Source: Anaeramoeba flamelloides (lineage: Eukaryota; Metamonada; Anaeramoebidae). From it: DNA of 64,000 nt. Position numbers and translations under genes: made by a program. Shown here piece after piece: positions 24,301-35,859 of this stretch. Below the pieces are notes generated by a model that was not told the origin of the DNA, did no database searches, and saw only the letters and a program-made list of their open reading frames with translations. Position 1 is the first letter of the stretch. Each line of letters starts with the position of its first letter. The stretch covers positions 9,362,001-9,426,000 of the forward strand of contig JANTQA010000029.1 of NCBI GenBank assembly GCA_027625915.1, given 5' to 3'.

Positions 24301-26317
24301 ACAATAAAGTTGGAAAAGTTCTTGTTGAAACAAAAGGTGAAATGAACATTGTCGGACTTGGAAAAGTTTCCTTTATCAAAGAAACACAAAACTCAATTGG
24401 TTACAAAATTGATATCATTCCTAGCGCCTCTGTTGCAGGTACAGAAATTGAACTTGGTGGCACTGCCTCAATTGGAACCAAATTTGACTTTATTGTCAAA
24501 CTTTCCTCATTAAACGACCAAAACCCACATATCCTTTCTGGTGATTTTGATGTTTCAATGACTATTTTTGATTCATCATTATTTGTTGTTAATCATCAAG
24601 TGTTTGACTGTAGAGATAACCAACAAGAGATTAACTTTAATTATGTCCTTTCAAATAATGATTTGCCTTCAGGTAAAATTTTTTTTAATATATTATATAA
24701 AATATAACATTTTCCTTTCTCGGGTTCATTAAGTTATTTAATAATAATCTTTGATAAAACCAAAATCAAATAAAAAAACATTTATTAAATAATCAAAAAA
24801 TCAAATAAAATTCTAAAAATTTCAAAAAAAAAAAAAAAAAATATATAGGAACTTTATTCTTTAGATTTGAAGTTGGAAATGAAAAAGTTGGAATTCATAC
24901 TAGTAAATCTATTCATTATAATGTTGATATCCCAATGATTAGTTCAAATATTGAATTCAAAAATTTCAAAAAAAATGAAAAAATCAATTACAAAATTGGA
25001 GACAAAGTCGAAATTAGCCTCCAATCAGGATCCATTCCAGACTTGATTACACCAATTTTTTACGAATCCAAGGCCGCAAAAGAAACAGAATATAAAAGAG
25101 TTGATGGAACAAAAATTCCAAATGGAAATTGGAATTTCTTTATGGAAGTTACAACCCCATCTGGAGAAATTGTTAAAACTGTTGAATCTGAACTTGGTGA
25201 AACTGAAAACGGAATGTTAATTCTTTCATTCAATTATGAAATCGAACCAATCTTAAACAATTTGGGAACAAATATGGTTAACTTTTATTATTTAACTGCC
25301 ACAGGTAAATCTGTCCCACTTACAAACCTCGAAAACACATTTAAAGAAGAATCAGAAGAAGACTCTGAACAAGAAGAAGAAGAAGAAGAAGAAACAAATG
25401 AAGATTTTAGTCAATTATCATTCAATGTAGATCATAACCTTCAAATGACTGAAGTTACTAATTACCCAAATGAAGATGATTTCTTTTATGGAAACAAAAT
25501 CGTTTATGTCTTTAAAATACTTGATACAATTTCCGAAAAACTACTTTCACAGGACGAAGAAAAGACTGAATCAAACTTTGGGATTTACTTAGAATTATTA
25601 CATAAGGAATCTGTTGAAGAAGAAATCGAATTTATTTCGGTATCTGAAATGGCTAAAGTATCAAAGGATACATTCATGATCAAATGGACAATCAACCCAA
25701 ATGCAATCAAGGGAGAAGGTAAAATTAGAATCATTGGTAAAAGGGGAAGCGAAGCAAGAATAAACATCCTTCGAGAACAAAAAGAAGAAGAAGAAGAAGA
25801 ACAAGATGAGAAATATTGTGTATATGATATCTCTATTGGTGGCGAAATTAATGTCAAACACGAATTATATCAAACACTCACCAAGTATTCATCAAAAACT
25901 GTCTTTTTCATCGAATTTGAATTACAATGTAAACAAAAGACCCTCGAAGGTGCCAAATTATATTCAACATTGAAATATGCTGGCGACAACAAAGACAAAT
26001 CTCAAATAATTGAAGAGAACCTTTATGTTAATCACCATGACAAAAAATATCAAGTCACATTTGTAAATAAACACGAAAATGTTAAACCAGGTAAATACGA
26101 AATGGTATTTTACAGAGACATTGATCAAGAAAGAGCCGCTAGAAATGGTTGGGAAACCGTAGAGCCTCTATTTTCAGTTGAAATTCCTCATTCAAAATTA
26201 AAACCAATCCAATCTTCAATCTCTGGCCAATTCATTTTAATTGCTCTCCTTGGCGCTATTTTTGTTTGGATTTCTATGAAAACTTATCAAATAGAAAAAA
26301 TGCCTTCAAATAATTAA
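21398..26317 (+). CDS. ER membrane protein: ribophorin II-like luminal region fused to a TRAP-delta-like C-terminus
   Basis: Four exons (21398-21997, 22159-22272, 23808-24672, 24849-26317) join in frame to 1015 residues. An N-terminal hydrophobic stretch (IFLILVLLIVLEG) looks like a signal peptide. Residues ~25-330 are repeated helix pairs with GGF/GSFY motifs, the alpha/alpha-toroid seen in ribophorin II (Swp1) of oligosaccharyltransferase and in prenyltransferases. Beta-rich luminal domains follow, with acidic linkers (EEDSEQ followed by Glu runs). Residues ~848-1015 resemble the translocon-associated protein delta: Cys850 and Cys887 match its disulfide pair (FELQCKQ against SLTCKN), then KPGKYEMVFYRD, EPLFSVEI, one membrane helix (~986-1003) and a short tail. 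Ribophorin II normally ends in three membrane helices, which are absent here. Both homology calls were made by eye; the TRAP-delta match is the firmer. The fusion itself lies inside one uninterrupted exon. Intron 2 (1.5 kb) holds a LINE remnant. Confidence 0.65.
22525..22650. repeat. Two-copy repeat (family G), copy 2
   Basis: Partner of 6040-6165, lying in intron 2 of the ER fusion gene. It shares 'taatttggtaaagagagaat' and downstream landmarks. It directly abuts the LINE-like sequence and may be part of the same old element. Confidence 0.5.
22720..23175 (-). mobile_element. Decayed LINE 3' fragment (end of reverse transcriptase ORF)
   Basis: On the minus strand a broken frame gives KYCKRKINDIDHFIWCCKKY, then after a frame change DIYELLRKMNTKEIYDVTRE. 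The C-x8-H-x4-C spacing followed by a Tyr and basic residues is the pattern at the end of many non-LTR ORF2 proteins. At least one stop and one frameshift are present, and no reverse transcriptase core remains. It is antisense to the host gene, inside its second intron. The clade is undetermined. Confidence 0.45.
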
Positions 26318-27229
26318 GTTATATTGGATTAAAAAAAATCAAAAAAAAAAAATAAAAACAATTATTTTATCCCTAATTTCTTTTTACAAAAATAAAAATT
26401 TAAATTTTATTAACTTTGTTTATTTTTTTTTTTTTTCAAGAATTTGGAATATTTTCTTGAAATTTGAAAAATTTAAAAACTTTATAATTATTCAATATTT
26501 CGAAAAAGAAAAAATAAAAAAAAAACTAAAACCATCTTTTATTTTTTATTTTAATCTTTCATTCATTTTTTTTATTTTTGAAAAGAAAAGTTTTCTGAGT
26601 GGAATAAAAAATAAACTAAATATACATTTCTAAAAATAATAGTATACAAATTTTGATCTTTGAAAGATTATTATAATAATGACAGAAAATTCTTCATTGT
26701 GTTAAAAATGATTAAAAATGGAAAATTTTCGTTATTTAAAATAGTCGAAAATAATTGTAAATAAACTATGAATGTTTTATTAACTAGTCTGTTTTCTTTT
26801 AATTTTATTATTTGAGATATTTCTGAGTAATATTTTTTTGATTTGTTGTAAAAGGATATTTTTTGTAATTAATTTATTAAAATTAATATATAAAAATATG
26901 ACAGACGGGTTATGTGATGAATTATATAGATAAGTTTAGTAATAAAAATTCAAAAGAAGATATTTTTTGTCAAAGTATTGATATTGACAGAAATTTCAAC
27001 CTCGTTAGTCGTGAACTTAGTAGATTAGTTGTCAATGAATTTAGTATAATTGAAGTTATGAAAAAATACACTGAAAAATATTGTATCTAATGGGGTGATT
27101 TAATTCTCAAAAACTTGAAAGATTTGTGATCTAGGGAGGTTCTAAAAAAAAGGTAGTGTTTTTTTTTTTGATATTTCATAAAAAAATTATCTTCATAAGT
27201 AAAGTTAAGCCTTTATTACCATAATGTAC

Positions 27230-27745
27230 TTAATTTTAATATTAATACCGATTGAAGAAATGGAAATGGGATTTATTTCAAAAGGTATTTGTTGAAATAT
27301 TTCCAAAAAATGAAAAAAAAAAAAATAGTAATATTTTTTTGAAGAAAAAAATGTACCATTAATTTCAATAAAAAACTGGAAATTTGGAAAGGGTACAAAT
27401 GATTTTTTAAACAATAAAATTTATTTATATGTTTCCAATTCTATTGAAAAAATTTATTGAGATTTAAGAATTTATGAAAATGTTTTTTTCGATCAAAAAA
27501 AAAATAATAGACGCCAATTATCACCCTTAAAAAAAATCAGATAATCCGATATTAGAAAATTTAATATCTTTTCTTTATTTAATTACATAGTAATCAAAAA
27601 AATGAATTATTATCCAGAAACGATAAATAATGGTTAATGATTTTTTTATATTAAAATAGTTTGGTAACAATTGGGTTTAATAAATACATTTTAATATAAA
27701 TTTGTCACAGTTTATTTGGAAATAACTAATTAAAGAATTAAAAAA
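27230..27745. repeat. Two-copy repeat (family E), copy 1
   Basis: About 500 bp with diffuse similarity to 53985-54460. Landmarks: 'atttcaataaaaaactggaa', 'tgattttttaaa', 'tgatcaaaaa'-type runs followed by 'accaatt', and 'gtttaataaatacattttaa'. Non-coding and old; class unknown. Confidence 0.6.
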
Positions 27746-29020
27746 TTCAGAATAGTAACTTTACAGAAAAATAAATTCAAAAAGAATTAATATTTCAATA
27801 ATTATTAAAATTGTAAGTTTTTTTAAATTTTTTTTTTCAAAATTAAAGCTTTACAATCTATTTCTACTTAAAATGTAGGATAAAAATATTAAACCTTAGT
27901 AGTTGGTTGTAAATATTAATAAATGTTGAAAAGTTCCCCCCATTTGATAGATAAATATATTAATAACCAGATAATGTTTAATTATTCTAAATGAGGTGTT
28001 ATTTAAATATTCTAAAGTTGCCAATGTCGATCATCGGTAAAAAAAGGAGAAAAAAAATATCAACAAAACAAACAAATTGTTAGCATTCATTGAGAAAGTA
28101 GATAAAATGGAGATATAGATTTATTTTACTTATTTTTTTGATAAATTTTAATCGATTAAAACATCAATATATTTTGACTTGTATTTATTTTAATATTCAT
28201 AAAAAAATGTATATAAATTCTTAAGATCTTTCATTTCATAACCCTCCAAAGACTTTATATTTTAATTGGATTGATAAAGTTTTTTTTGGACACAATCTAT
28301 CCATGAAATAGTTCAAAATATTCCATTGAACTTCCCAGAATTAAATCATTTTAAAGAGTTTAAGAGAACACAAATAATTCTCATTTGAAAATTTAATATG
28401 TGTATTTATTTTATTGATTTTTAATAAAATGCGTATTATTATTAAATTTCGACTTTTAAGAATAAAAAAAGGACAATTTTTTGAAAATATACAATATTTT
28501 AAAAAGTAATTTGGAAAATAATGATTAATATCATCGTAAAACCATACTTATATCATTCTTTTATACATAAAATGTTTTTTTAACATTTGGTTATACCTCC
28601 CAAATCAACCATACTATTAAAATTGCTTGTTAATAAGATAATTACTTATTTGGGAATTTTAATTATTCTTTTTTTCATTTGGTTTTTTTATTTCTCATTA
28701 TTGAATAGTTCTAAAATGAAAAAAAAAAAGATAAGAAGAAGCAAATTTGCAAATAATCTACGAGTCTACAAATAATAACAATTTATTTTTGATTTTGGAT
28801 GAACTAGATTAAAAAATTGGGAAAGGCCATTATTGAATTGATGCTTCGTACAAAGAAGAGAAATTTTTTAAAAAACAATTCCAGCAAAATACCCAAATGA
28901 ATGCAGGGCTCTATATTGAATACGAGGCTTTAAAGAACATAAGTTTGGTTTGTTAAGAAATTTTCATCAAAATTTGACGAAAATTTTCTGAATTCATCCT
29001 GTTTAATTGTTTTTATTGAT

Positions 29021-29048
29021 TATATATATATATATATATATATATATC
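29021..29048. repeat. TA microsatellite
   Basis: Fourteen TA units in a row; simple repeat. Confidence 0.95.
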
Positions 29049-29269
29049 TTTACAATTTACAAAGCAAGGTTTCTCATTTCAAATAAAAGGGAACAACAAT
29101 TTTTAAAAAAATATCCAATTTTAATTTTTATTGTTTTGTTTTTTTGGGTTTTAAAGAGTTTTTTATATATTTTAGAATGATAATACAATTAATTTGATTC
29201 AATTACGAATACATCTTGAAATATTCTGTGTCATATTTATTTGAAAAAAAGTTTAGAAGGTGGTCTATA

Positions 29270-29466
29270 CAGCCAATTCCGCCTTCAAGGCACAAACTTT
29301 TAACAAAATTTAAAGCCAAAAAAAAATCTCAAATTTATATACAAAATTCCGATTCTAGTAAAATAATTTGTAAAATAAAAAATTCTAAAAAACGTGCCTT
29401 AATTTGAGATTTTTTTGTGCCTTAAATTAAGAAGGTAATTCATCTCTTAAAAGTGGAAATTAATTT
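29270..29466. mobile_element. Palindromic MITE, family A, copy 5
   Basis: Left end CAGCCAATTCCGCCTTCAAG, right end the degraded complement ('taaaagtggaaattaattta'). The inner arms still read AAGGCACAAA on the left and TTGTGCCTTAAA on the right. TA is kept on the left only. A diverged copy. Confidence 0.75.
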
Positions 29467-30169
29467 AATGTGTAATTATAACAAGGGTGTTGTTGAATCA
29501 ATGGAACAAAATAGTTTGTAATGTATTTACATACCCCATAATCTAACTGTGGAAAACAAGAAACAACAATAAAATATATAAAAAAAACAAACCAAATAAA
29601 ATTCGAAAAACTAATTTATTAATTTTAATTATACTTTGAATAGTAGGACCCCCTACATATATTTTTCATCAAGCTGGATTGTTGAAAACAATGAAGTTAA
29701 ATCCCAAATTGGTTAACTTAAGAAAATACACAATTTAACTTCTCATTGGTCAACTAGATTGTCAAAAAGTCCAATGGTGTTAATTTACTCTTGCATTTTC
29801 CACTAATTATAAGAGATACAAAAACAATCACCTATAAATATCTTGCAACTATCAAATAATCTTTTAAGTTGGAGGGTACTCTAAAATTGACTCTAAAATA
29901 GATTAACAAAACAATTTCTTTTTACTATTTTATTATAAAAGTTTTTATTTTCTCTTTTCCGCCTTTTGAAATTCTCCCTAAAATAGTAACTTGGTTTTTT
30001 TTCATGAAAAAAAATACAAAACTTATTTTTCTAATTATTTTTTGACAGTGAGATTTTTTTGTTCCCAAATCGAAAAAAATAACTCGGATAAGATGTTGTT
30101 TTTATATAAATAACTAAAATTCATTCCAATTTCCAAACAATCTCCAAAAAAATTTGTACTTTTCTTTTT

Positions 30170-30760
30170 TTTTTTTTTGTAGAATAATTCGATATATAAT
30201 TTTATACTTGAACCAAAATCATTTTTTTTTAAATCTTTCTAAACACGATTTTAAATTTTGCAACTCACCTAAAATAATAAATTGAAAAAAGAAAAATATC
30301 CTTTAGTATTCAAGAACAATTAATAATCAAATGTGATTAATAATTAACTTTTGAAATCATTCTAAATCTATGAAAACCTGATATTTTAAAAATTTAAAAA
30401 AATAAAACCAAAAACTAAAAAAAAGTGAGAAACAATTTTTGAAATGGAAATTAAGGATTTTTATTACTAAAAATTCACTGAAAAAAAGTTCAAAACTAGA
30501 TTTTTTATGAATAATTAAATTCCTTTTAAAACGGATTGCATGATCTCAATATTCATAGTAATAATTTATCTTTTGGAAGATCCTTTTTTTTTTCCCAATG
30601 ATCTTTTGGAAAAAAAAAAAAAAGAAAAAGATAAATTTTTCAAAAAAAAAGAAAAATAAAAACAAAAGAAAAACAAAAATTTGAAAAAGTAAAACTAAAA
30701 TTTACAAAATTAGAAAAAATAATTTCTGATCTAAAAATTTGAAAATATTTTTTTGATAAT
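30170..30760. repeat. Two-copy repeat (family F), copy 1
   Basis: Shares ~500 bp with 60600-61130: 'aataataaattgaaa' near the left, 'aaactaaaaaaaagtgag' in the middle, then 'attgcatgatctcaat' against 'attgcatagtctcaat' and a shared A/K-rich end. A weaker relative of the right part is at 53.63-53.72 kb. Non-coding. Confidence 0.6.
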
Positions 30761-31670
30761 AATACTGTAATAAACCCTCAAAACAGCTTCCATTAACATT
30801 ATAAAGTAAGTCAAAATTTTTGAAAAATAGTTTAGTTTAGTTTGGGTATAATCTCTTTTGAGATTTATGCGATAAACCAAATCAGAAAAAAATAGTAAAA
30901 TTCATTGAAAAAATAACTGAAATAACATTTTTTAAAGTTATAAATTTTGAGTCAAATACTTCTTATTTTTCTAAATATTGTCGAAAATAACCGGATCCAA
31001 GTATAAACCAATTTTGAATAATAACCCAATGATTTCATTAAAGCTTTCATGTATTAACTATAACTTTATCTCAAATTTTTAGCAATACTAGATTCTTTCT
31101 TATTTACTTTTTTCTAAAATTATATGTTTAAAATTTTACAAATAAAAGGTTTTAATTAAAAAAAATATCTTGCAAAATTATTTTTTTATTTTCTCAATTA
31201 ATTTTTCAGATTTTTGATTTTTATTGATTGCTACAATCATCACTGGGGGTAATACTGAACGGATGGGGGTATTTAAACAATCTTCTAATTGGTATGGGCA
31301 TTCGTTATTTGGTAATTTATTCATTTATGTTTCAAATGTGATATATTTTTTAATTTTTATGATATTTCCTTTTTATCAAAAAAATTTGATCTTATGTATT
31401 TTTGGAATTTCTGAATTTTAGGTTTTACAGTTACTTTTTTTTACAAAATGAACTTTTATGAGGAAAAAGATGACTTTTTGTTCAAAGGGTGGGTTATTCC
31501 ACAAAAAAATGTCATTTATAGAGAAGAATTACATTATTGTTTTTTATTTTTTTTTTTTTATCAGGGCAAGTTTCTTATTCTATTTTAAAAAAATGAATCA
31601 AGACCTGAAACTTAATTGATATAAAATTCTATTATTTCCCTGCAATCAGTGAATGTTTTTTTCTGTGGCT

Positions 31671-32600
31671 ATAAACTCTTTTTCAAAAAGCAAAAGGACA
31701 CAGAAGATTTCAAGAAGTAAATATAATTGAATCAAATTAATTGTGGTATCCTTCTAAAATATAAAACCCCATTTACAAATAAAAAAAAAATACTTGTTTG
31801 GATATTTAAAACTCATTAAAGCAAAACAATAAAAATTAAAATTAAATATTTTAAAAATTGATGTAAACTTCTATTTGAAATAAGTAATCTCGTTTTGTAA
31901 ATTGTAAAGGGAAAAATTTTTTTAAATCAATAAAAACCGCTGAACAGGGTGAATTGGGGAAAATTCTCTACATTTTATTGATAACTCTTTACAAGTCAAA
32001 CGTTTGTATTTTAAAGGCTCATATTCAAGATAAAGCCACAATTCATTTGGCTATTTTGTTGGAATTCTTTTTTTCATTCTTTGATCTATACATCGATCCA
32101 TTAATGATCTTATACAATTCATATATCTAGCTCATTCGAAATCAAACTTAAATTGTTTCCAGCTCTATAATGGCAGATAATTTCCAAATTGATTTCTTCT
32201 TAATTTGTTTTTTTCATTTTCCGACTGTTCAATATCCATAAATAAAAAAAAACAAAAAATGAATCCTGATAAATCCTAATAAATTCAAAAAAATTTTTAC
32301 TTCAATTTCCATTTTTATAAATCTTCGAACTGTTTCTTATCAAACATTCCCTGACAAAGAATATTTTGAAGAACAACTAATTTTACAGAGTTTCTTAACA
32401 CTTGACTTCATAAAATGCTTTATTCAAAGGTTGAGTATAATAATTTCAAAAAGGAAAATCAAGTAAAAATTTCCAAACATAAATTGCAATTTATCAGTAA
32501 TTAAAATGAAAATCACCAATAAGTAATTATCTTATTAACAAGCAATTTCAATAGTATTGATGATTTGAGAGGTGAGCCCTTATGTTTGAAAAAAAGTTTA
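31671..32600. repeat. Two-copy repeat (family D), copy 2, with insertion
   Basis: Partner of 11991-12719 but interrupted by ~230 bp at about 32262-32490 that is absent from the first copy. The filled and empty sites together mark the inserted block as a separate mobile or copied unit (see family H). Confidence 0.7.
32262..32490 (+). mobile_element. Family H element, copy 1 (inserted in family D)
   Basis: The block missing from the 12.6-kb family D copy. Its reverse complement occurs at about 35200-35440. Shared text includes 'cttcgaactgtttctt', 'caaagaatattttgaagaac' and 'ataatttcaaaaaggaaaat'. No frame or clear terminal repeat was seen; it may be a SINE or a short non-autonomous element. 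Confidence 0.6.
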
Positions 32601-33011
32601 CAAATCTGTTAATAAAGAAATATATTATTTTCAAAAATAAATAATATTTTAAGATAAGAAAATTTAAATAATATTTTATTGATTTTTTAATACGTTTAAA
32701 TACCTGGTTTTATTATCTTAAATTTTAAAATTTTAATTATCCTTTTCTTTTAAATTTAAAAAAAAAAGAAAAGAATAAATTAGAAAGAAAAGAAAAGAAA
32801 AGAAAAAAAAAAAAAAAGGAATGATCAATTATTGATGTAATAATTCAACACAATGTTAATTGTTTGTTTAAATTATTAATTCTATATTGTGGTGTTTTGA
32901 TTAATGATGGTTGAATTATTTTTTTTTGTTTTGAAGTCGATAATGATTAAAAAATTAAAGAATTTCGATTAAAATTCGAAAAAATTAAAAAAACAAAAAC
33001 TGAAATTTTAA

Positions 33012-34220
33012 TTAAAAGTTACCAAAACTACCAAAGCTTCCTGAATTGTTACTAAATCCTGAGCCAAACCCTGAATTAAAATTGCTATTAAACCCTCTTC
33101 CTCTCCCCATTCCTCTTCCCATTCCTCTTCCCATGCCTCTTCCCATGCCTCTTCCCATTCCTCTCCTCATTCCTCTTCCCATTCCTCTTCCCATGCCTCT
33201 CCCCATGCCTCTTCCTCGGTTAAATTTATTTCTATTTTGCATGTTTTGGAATCCTTTCATACCAAGTTGGTATCTTTGATTTTTAACATTAGGCTGGCTA
33301 AACATGGACATGATTGCATTTTTATTAAATCCTGTCTCTTGGGGTAATCTTGTTCCTACGTCTAAAGAAATTAAATCCCCATTACGTTGTTGCTGCTGTT
33401 GCTGTTGTTGAAATTGTTGATTGTTTTGGTTTTGTGATTGATTGAATGATCCATAATTATTATTTTGCTGTTGTTGTTGTTGTTGTTGTTGCTGCTGCTG
33501 TTGGAATTGTTGATTATTTTGATTTTGATTTTGATTTTGATTTAAAAAATTTGTATTCGAGTTAAAATTCATTCCCATTAAATCGATTTCGTCAAGTGAC
33601 TGTCGCTGTTGTTGCTGTTGGTTTTGTTGTTGGCGGCTCTGTTGGTTTTCAAAAATTGGTGTTGAGCTGCTTTTGTTGATTGATTTTGGGGGACTAATTT
33701 TCTGGAATGTTTTTTTAGTCTTTTTTGGGGTTTGGAATTCCTGATCGTCGTCTGAACTTTCGCGAAACAAATTTTTTTTTGAGTTGGACTTGGACTTTTT
33801 TTTCGATGTAGAAGTGGATTTTTTTTTTGTTTTCTTTTTTGTTTTTTTACCAACATACAGCTTTCTTTCATACTTGTCACGAATAAACTTTTCTAATTTG
33901 AAAATTTTTTCGTTGTTGGGTCTGTTAAACCCGTCAGGCAGCTTGGATTCCCAATATTCGTTGGCCTTGACGTTGCCAATTTCTTTCATCTTTTTCACTT
34001 GCTGAGAAGGCCATGTATCCAAAGTTACAGATCTTACTTGCGAGATATGAACACCCAAGGAGCGGTGAATACCAGAGCATTTGATACAAACAAAAATTCC
34101 AAGATTTATCGATGCCCACCGTGGCCCAATAGCTCCGCAGTCTGCACAATTTCGATTTCCTGGCAGTTTTAATAAGCTTGAGAGCTCATTCATTGCTTGT
34201 CTCTTCTTTTTGTTTGTCAT
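33012..34220 (-). CDS. SMAP-like ArfGAP with Q/N-rich tail
   Basis: A single exon of 402 residues. Residues 10-120 are an ArfGAP domain: the C25-x2-C28-x16-C45-x2-C48 zinc finger, the arginine finger Arg53 in CSGIHRSLG, and [13 protein letters not shown]. The domain stimulates GTP hydrolysis by Arf on membranes. The sequence is nearest to the SMAP1/2 and yeast Age families (FIRDKYERK). After it come a Lys-rich stretch (~124-150), a long Q/N-rich low-complexity region (~190-285) encoded by CAG/CAA runs, and a tail of RGMG tetrapeptides encoded by a 12-bp minisatellite ending in a Gly/Ser/Phe/Asn-rich segment. No clathrin box could be assigned with confidence. The start ATG is preceded by CCAAACGAA, as in the bZIP gene. 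It runs divergently from eS8, 1.4 kb away. Confidence 0.9.
   Translation of the reverse strand: MTNKKKRQAMNELSSLLKLPGNRNCADCGAIGPRWASINLGIFVCIKCSGIHRSLGVHISQVRSVTLDTWPSQQVKKMKEIGNVKANEYWESKLPDGFNRPNNEKIFKLEKFIRDKYERKLYVGKKTKKKTKKKSTSTSKKKSKSNSKKNLFRESSDDDQEFQTPKKTKKTFQKISPPKSINKSSSTPIFENQQSRQQQNQQQQQRQSLDEIDLMGMNFNSNTNFLNQNQNQNQNNQQFQQQQQQQQQQQQQNNNYGSFNQSQNQNNQQFQQQQQQQQRNGDLISLDVGTRLPQETGFNKNAIMSMFSQPNVKNQRYQLGMKGFQNMQNRNKFNRGRGMGRGMGRGMGRGMRRGMGRGMGRGMGRGMGRGMGRGRGFNSNFNSGFGSGFSNNSGSFGSFGNF
33092..33216 (-). repeat. 12-bp coding minisatellite (RGMG repeats)
   Basis: About ten tandem copies of a 12-bp unit (plus strand CCCATTCCTCTT and CCCATGCCTCTT variants), in frame within the ArfGAP tail. 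The Pro/Leu frame on the other strand is only a shadow. Confidence 0.9.
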
Positions 34221-35605
34221 TTCGTTTGGAAGAATTTGTTTTTTTGGGGGAAAAAATAAAAAAAATAAAAAAAAAAATAAACTTCTACAAAAAAGGTACT
34301 AAAAAAGCAAAAATATGAAGTTTGATTTATAAGATTATCTTTGGAGTTTTTCTCAGTTTATTTAAACAAACCGATCCTTTGTCGTTATTTCTTTTGAATT
34401 TGTTCTTCCTTTTGGAAGGAATATGCTCAACCAGCCGATTTTTGTCAGAAAAAAAAAATTTGAAAAAAAGAAGTTTTTGATATTTTTTCAAAGGTTTGAT
34501 TAGAAAAACAAGAAATCCTTTTTTTGATATTTTTTATTTTTTGTTATTATTTTGTTTGTTTGTTTGTTTTAGGTAAATTCAATAAACAAAAAATCTTTTT
34601 TTTTCAAAAATGATTTTTTCTTGTTTCTAACGAAAAATACCAACGAAGTGGGACATCTTAGAGATGGAGGCCATTAAGAAAATAGATCAAATTCCATCTT
34701 GATATCGATTATTGTTTTTATTATCAAAAGAAAACGAAAATGAAAAAGAAAAAAACTTTATCTTAATCATCCGATACCCCTCAGCTGATAGCTATCAAAG
34801 ACAAATTCGTTTTTTAAAAAGTATGTGGGTGGGTTCGTTATGTGATTTAAACAGGTACATTTGATTTTTATAAGGCATTCTTCTTGAAGTATGAAGACAA
34901 GCATTTAAAAGGTTGAACAGTATTTTTCTTAGAGTGAATATTAAAGCTTGTACAAAGCACGTTTAAACAAACAGTTTGTTGAAGAAACATTGATTCCTCA
35001 ATTTTGAAAGAAAGAGTCTTTAATTATTCAAATTGAAAAAAAACAAGAGTTGTATTTATTTATTGAACGAAAGAAGGAAGAAACGAACCTTTATGAAAAT
35101 AAAAATAAATAACAAGAGTAATTATTTCACAATTTGGATAGGGAATATTTATTCCTTAAAAATGTTGAAAAAAGTTCCAACTCATTTTTATCTTGGGATT
35201 GACAAATTGCAATTTTGTTTGGACAATTTATACTTGATTTTCCTTTTTGAAATTATTATGCTCAAGCTTTGAATATAGCATTTTATCAAGTCAAGTGTTA
35301 AGAAACTCTCTAAAATTAATTGCTCTTCAAAATATTGTTTTTCCTGTACAATGTTTGAGAAGAAACAGTTCGAATATTGTTAAAAATGGAAATTGAACTA
35401 AAAATTTTTTGAAATTTATTAGGATTTATCATTATTGTTTTTTGAGTTCTTCAACAATCTTTCAAAATACTCACCTAGCGTTTTGTTTAACCATAAAAAT
35501 TCAAAAAAGAACTAATCTGATTAACATTTTTGACTCAAAAATTCATTTTTTTTGATTTGTAAAAATATTTTACATTTTCCTTTATTTTAATTAACTTTAG
35601 ACAAA
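34221..35605. other. Divergent intergenic region, ArfGAP / eS8
   Basis: Shared promoter space. A moderately GC-richer patch lies at 34640-34870 without an identifiable gene. The family H copy occupies about 35200-35440, ending only ~165 bp before the eS8 start codon. A TTTAG directly before ACAAAATG suggests a possible 5' UTR splice acceptor for eS8, but no donor could be chosen. Confidence 0.45.
35200..35440 (-). mobile_element. Family H element, copy 2
   Basis: Reverse complement of 32262-32490, with matching 'aagaaacagttcgaa' and 'caaaatattgttttt' blocks. It lies in the presumptive promoter of the eS8 gene. Confidence 0.6.
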
Positions 35606-35826
35606 ATGGGTATTTCAAGAGCAAAAGACAAAAAAAGAAAATTAACAGGTGGTAAAAGAAAGAAATGGAGATCAAAAAGACAAGCTAGAATCGGAAGACC
35701 ACCCGCAAACACCAAGCTTGGACCAAAATTAATTAGACCAGTAAGAACCCATGGTGGAAACACCAAATATAGAGCACTCCGTCTTGACTCTGGTAATTGG
35801 TCTTGGGGATCTGAAGGTTTGTTTTT

Positions 35827-35859
<33 letters not shown>

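Larger units (their letters stand above)
26318..33011. other. Convergent intergenic region, ER fusion gene / ArfGAP
   Basis: At 6.7 kb this is the longest gene-free stretch. It holds the family E repeat (27230-27745), a TA microsatellite (29021-29048), a family A MITE (29270-29466), the family F repeat (30170-30760) and the family D copy with its inserted block (31671-32600). Short frames near 31.2-31.55 kb were examined and not accepted as exons. Confidence 0.5.

Noticed and set aside
31224-31560. Two short frames (GGNTERMGVFKQ and a later YKMNFYEEKDDF) that could be exons
   Set aside because: The acceptor that would open the first frame leaves a stop in frame, no family could be recognised and no start or end exon fits.
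34640-34870. Mildly GC-richer patch between ArfGAP and eS8 as a possible ncRNA
   Set aside because: No convincing stems or known RNA motif; promoter DNA is an equally good explanation.
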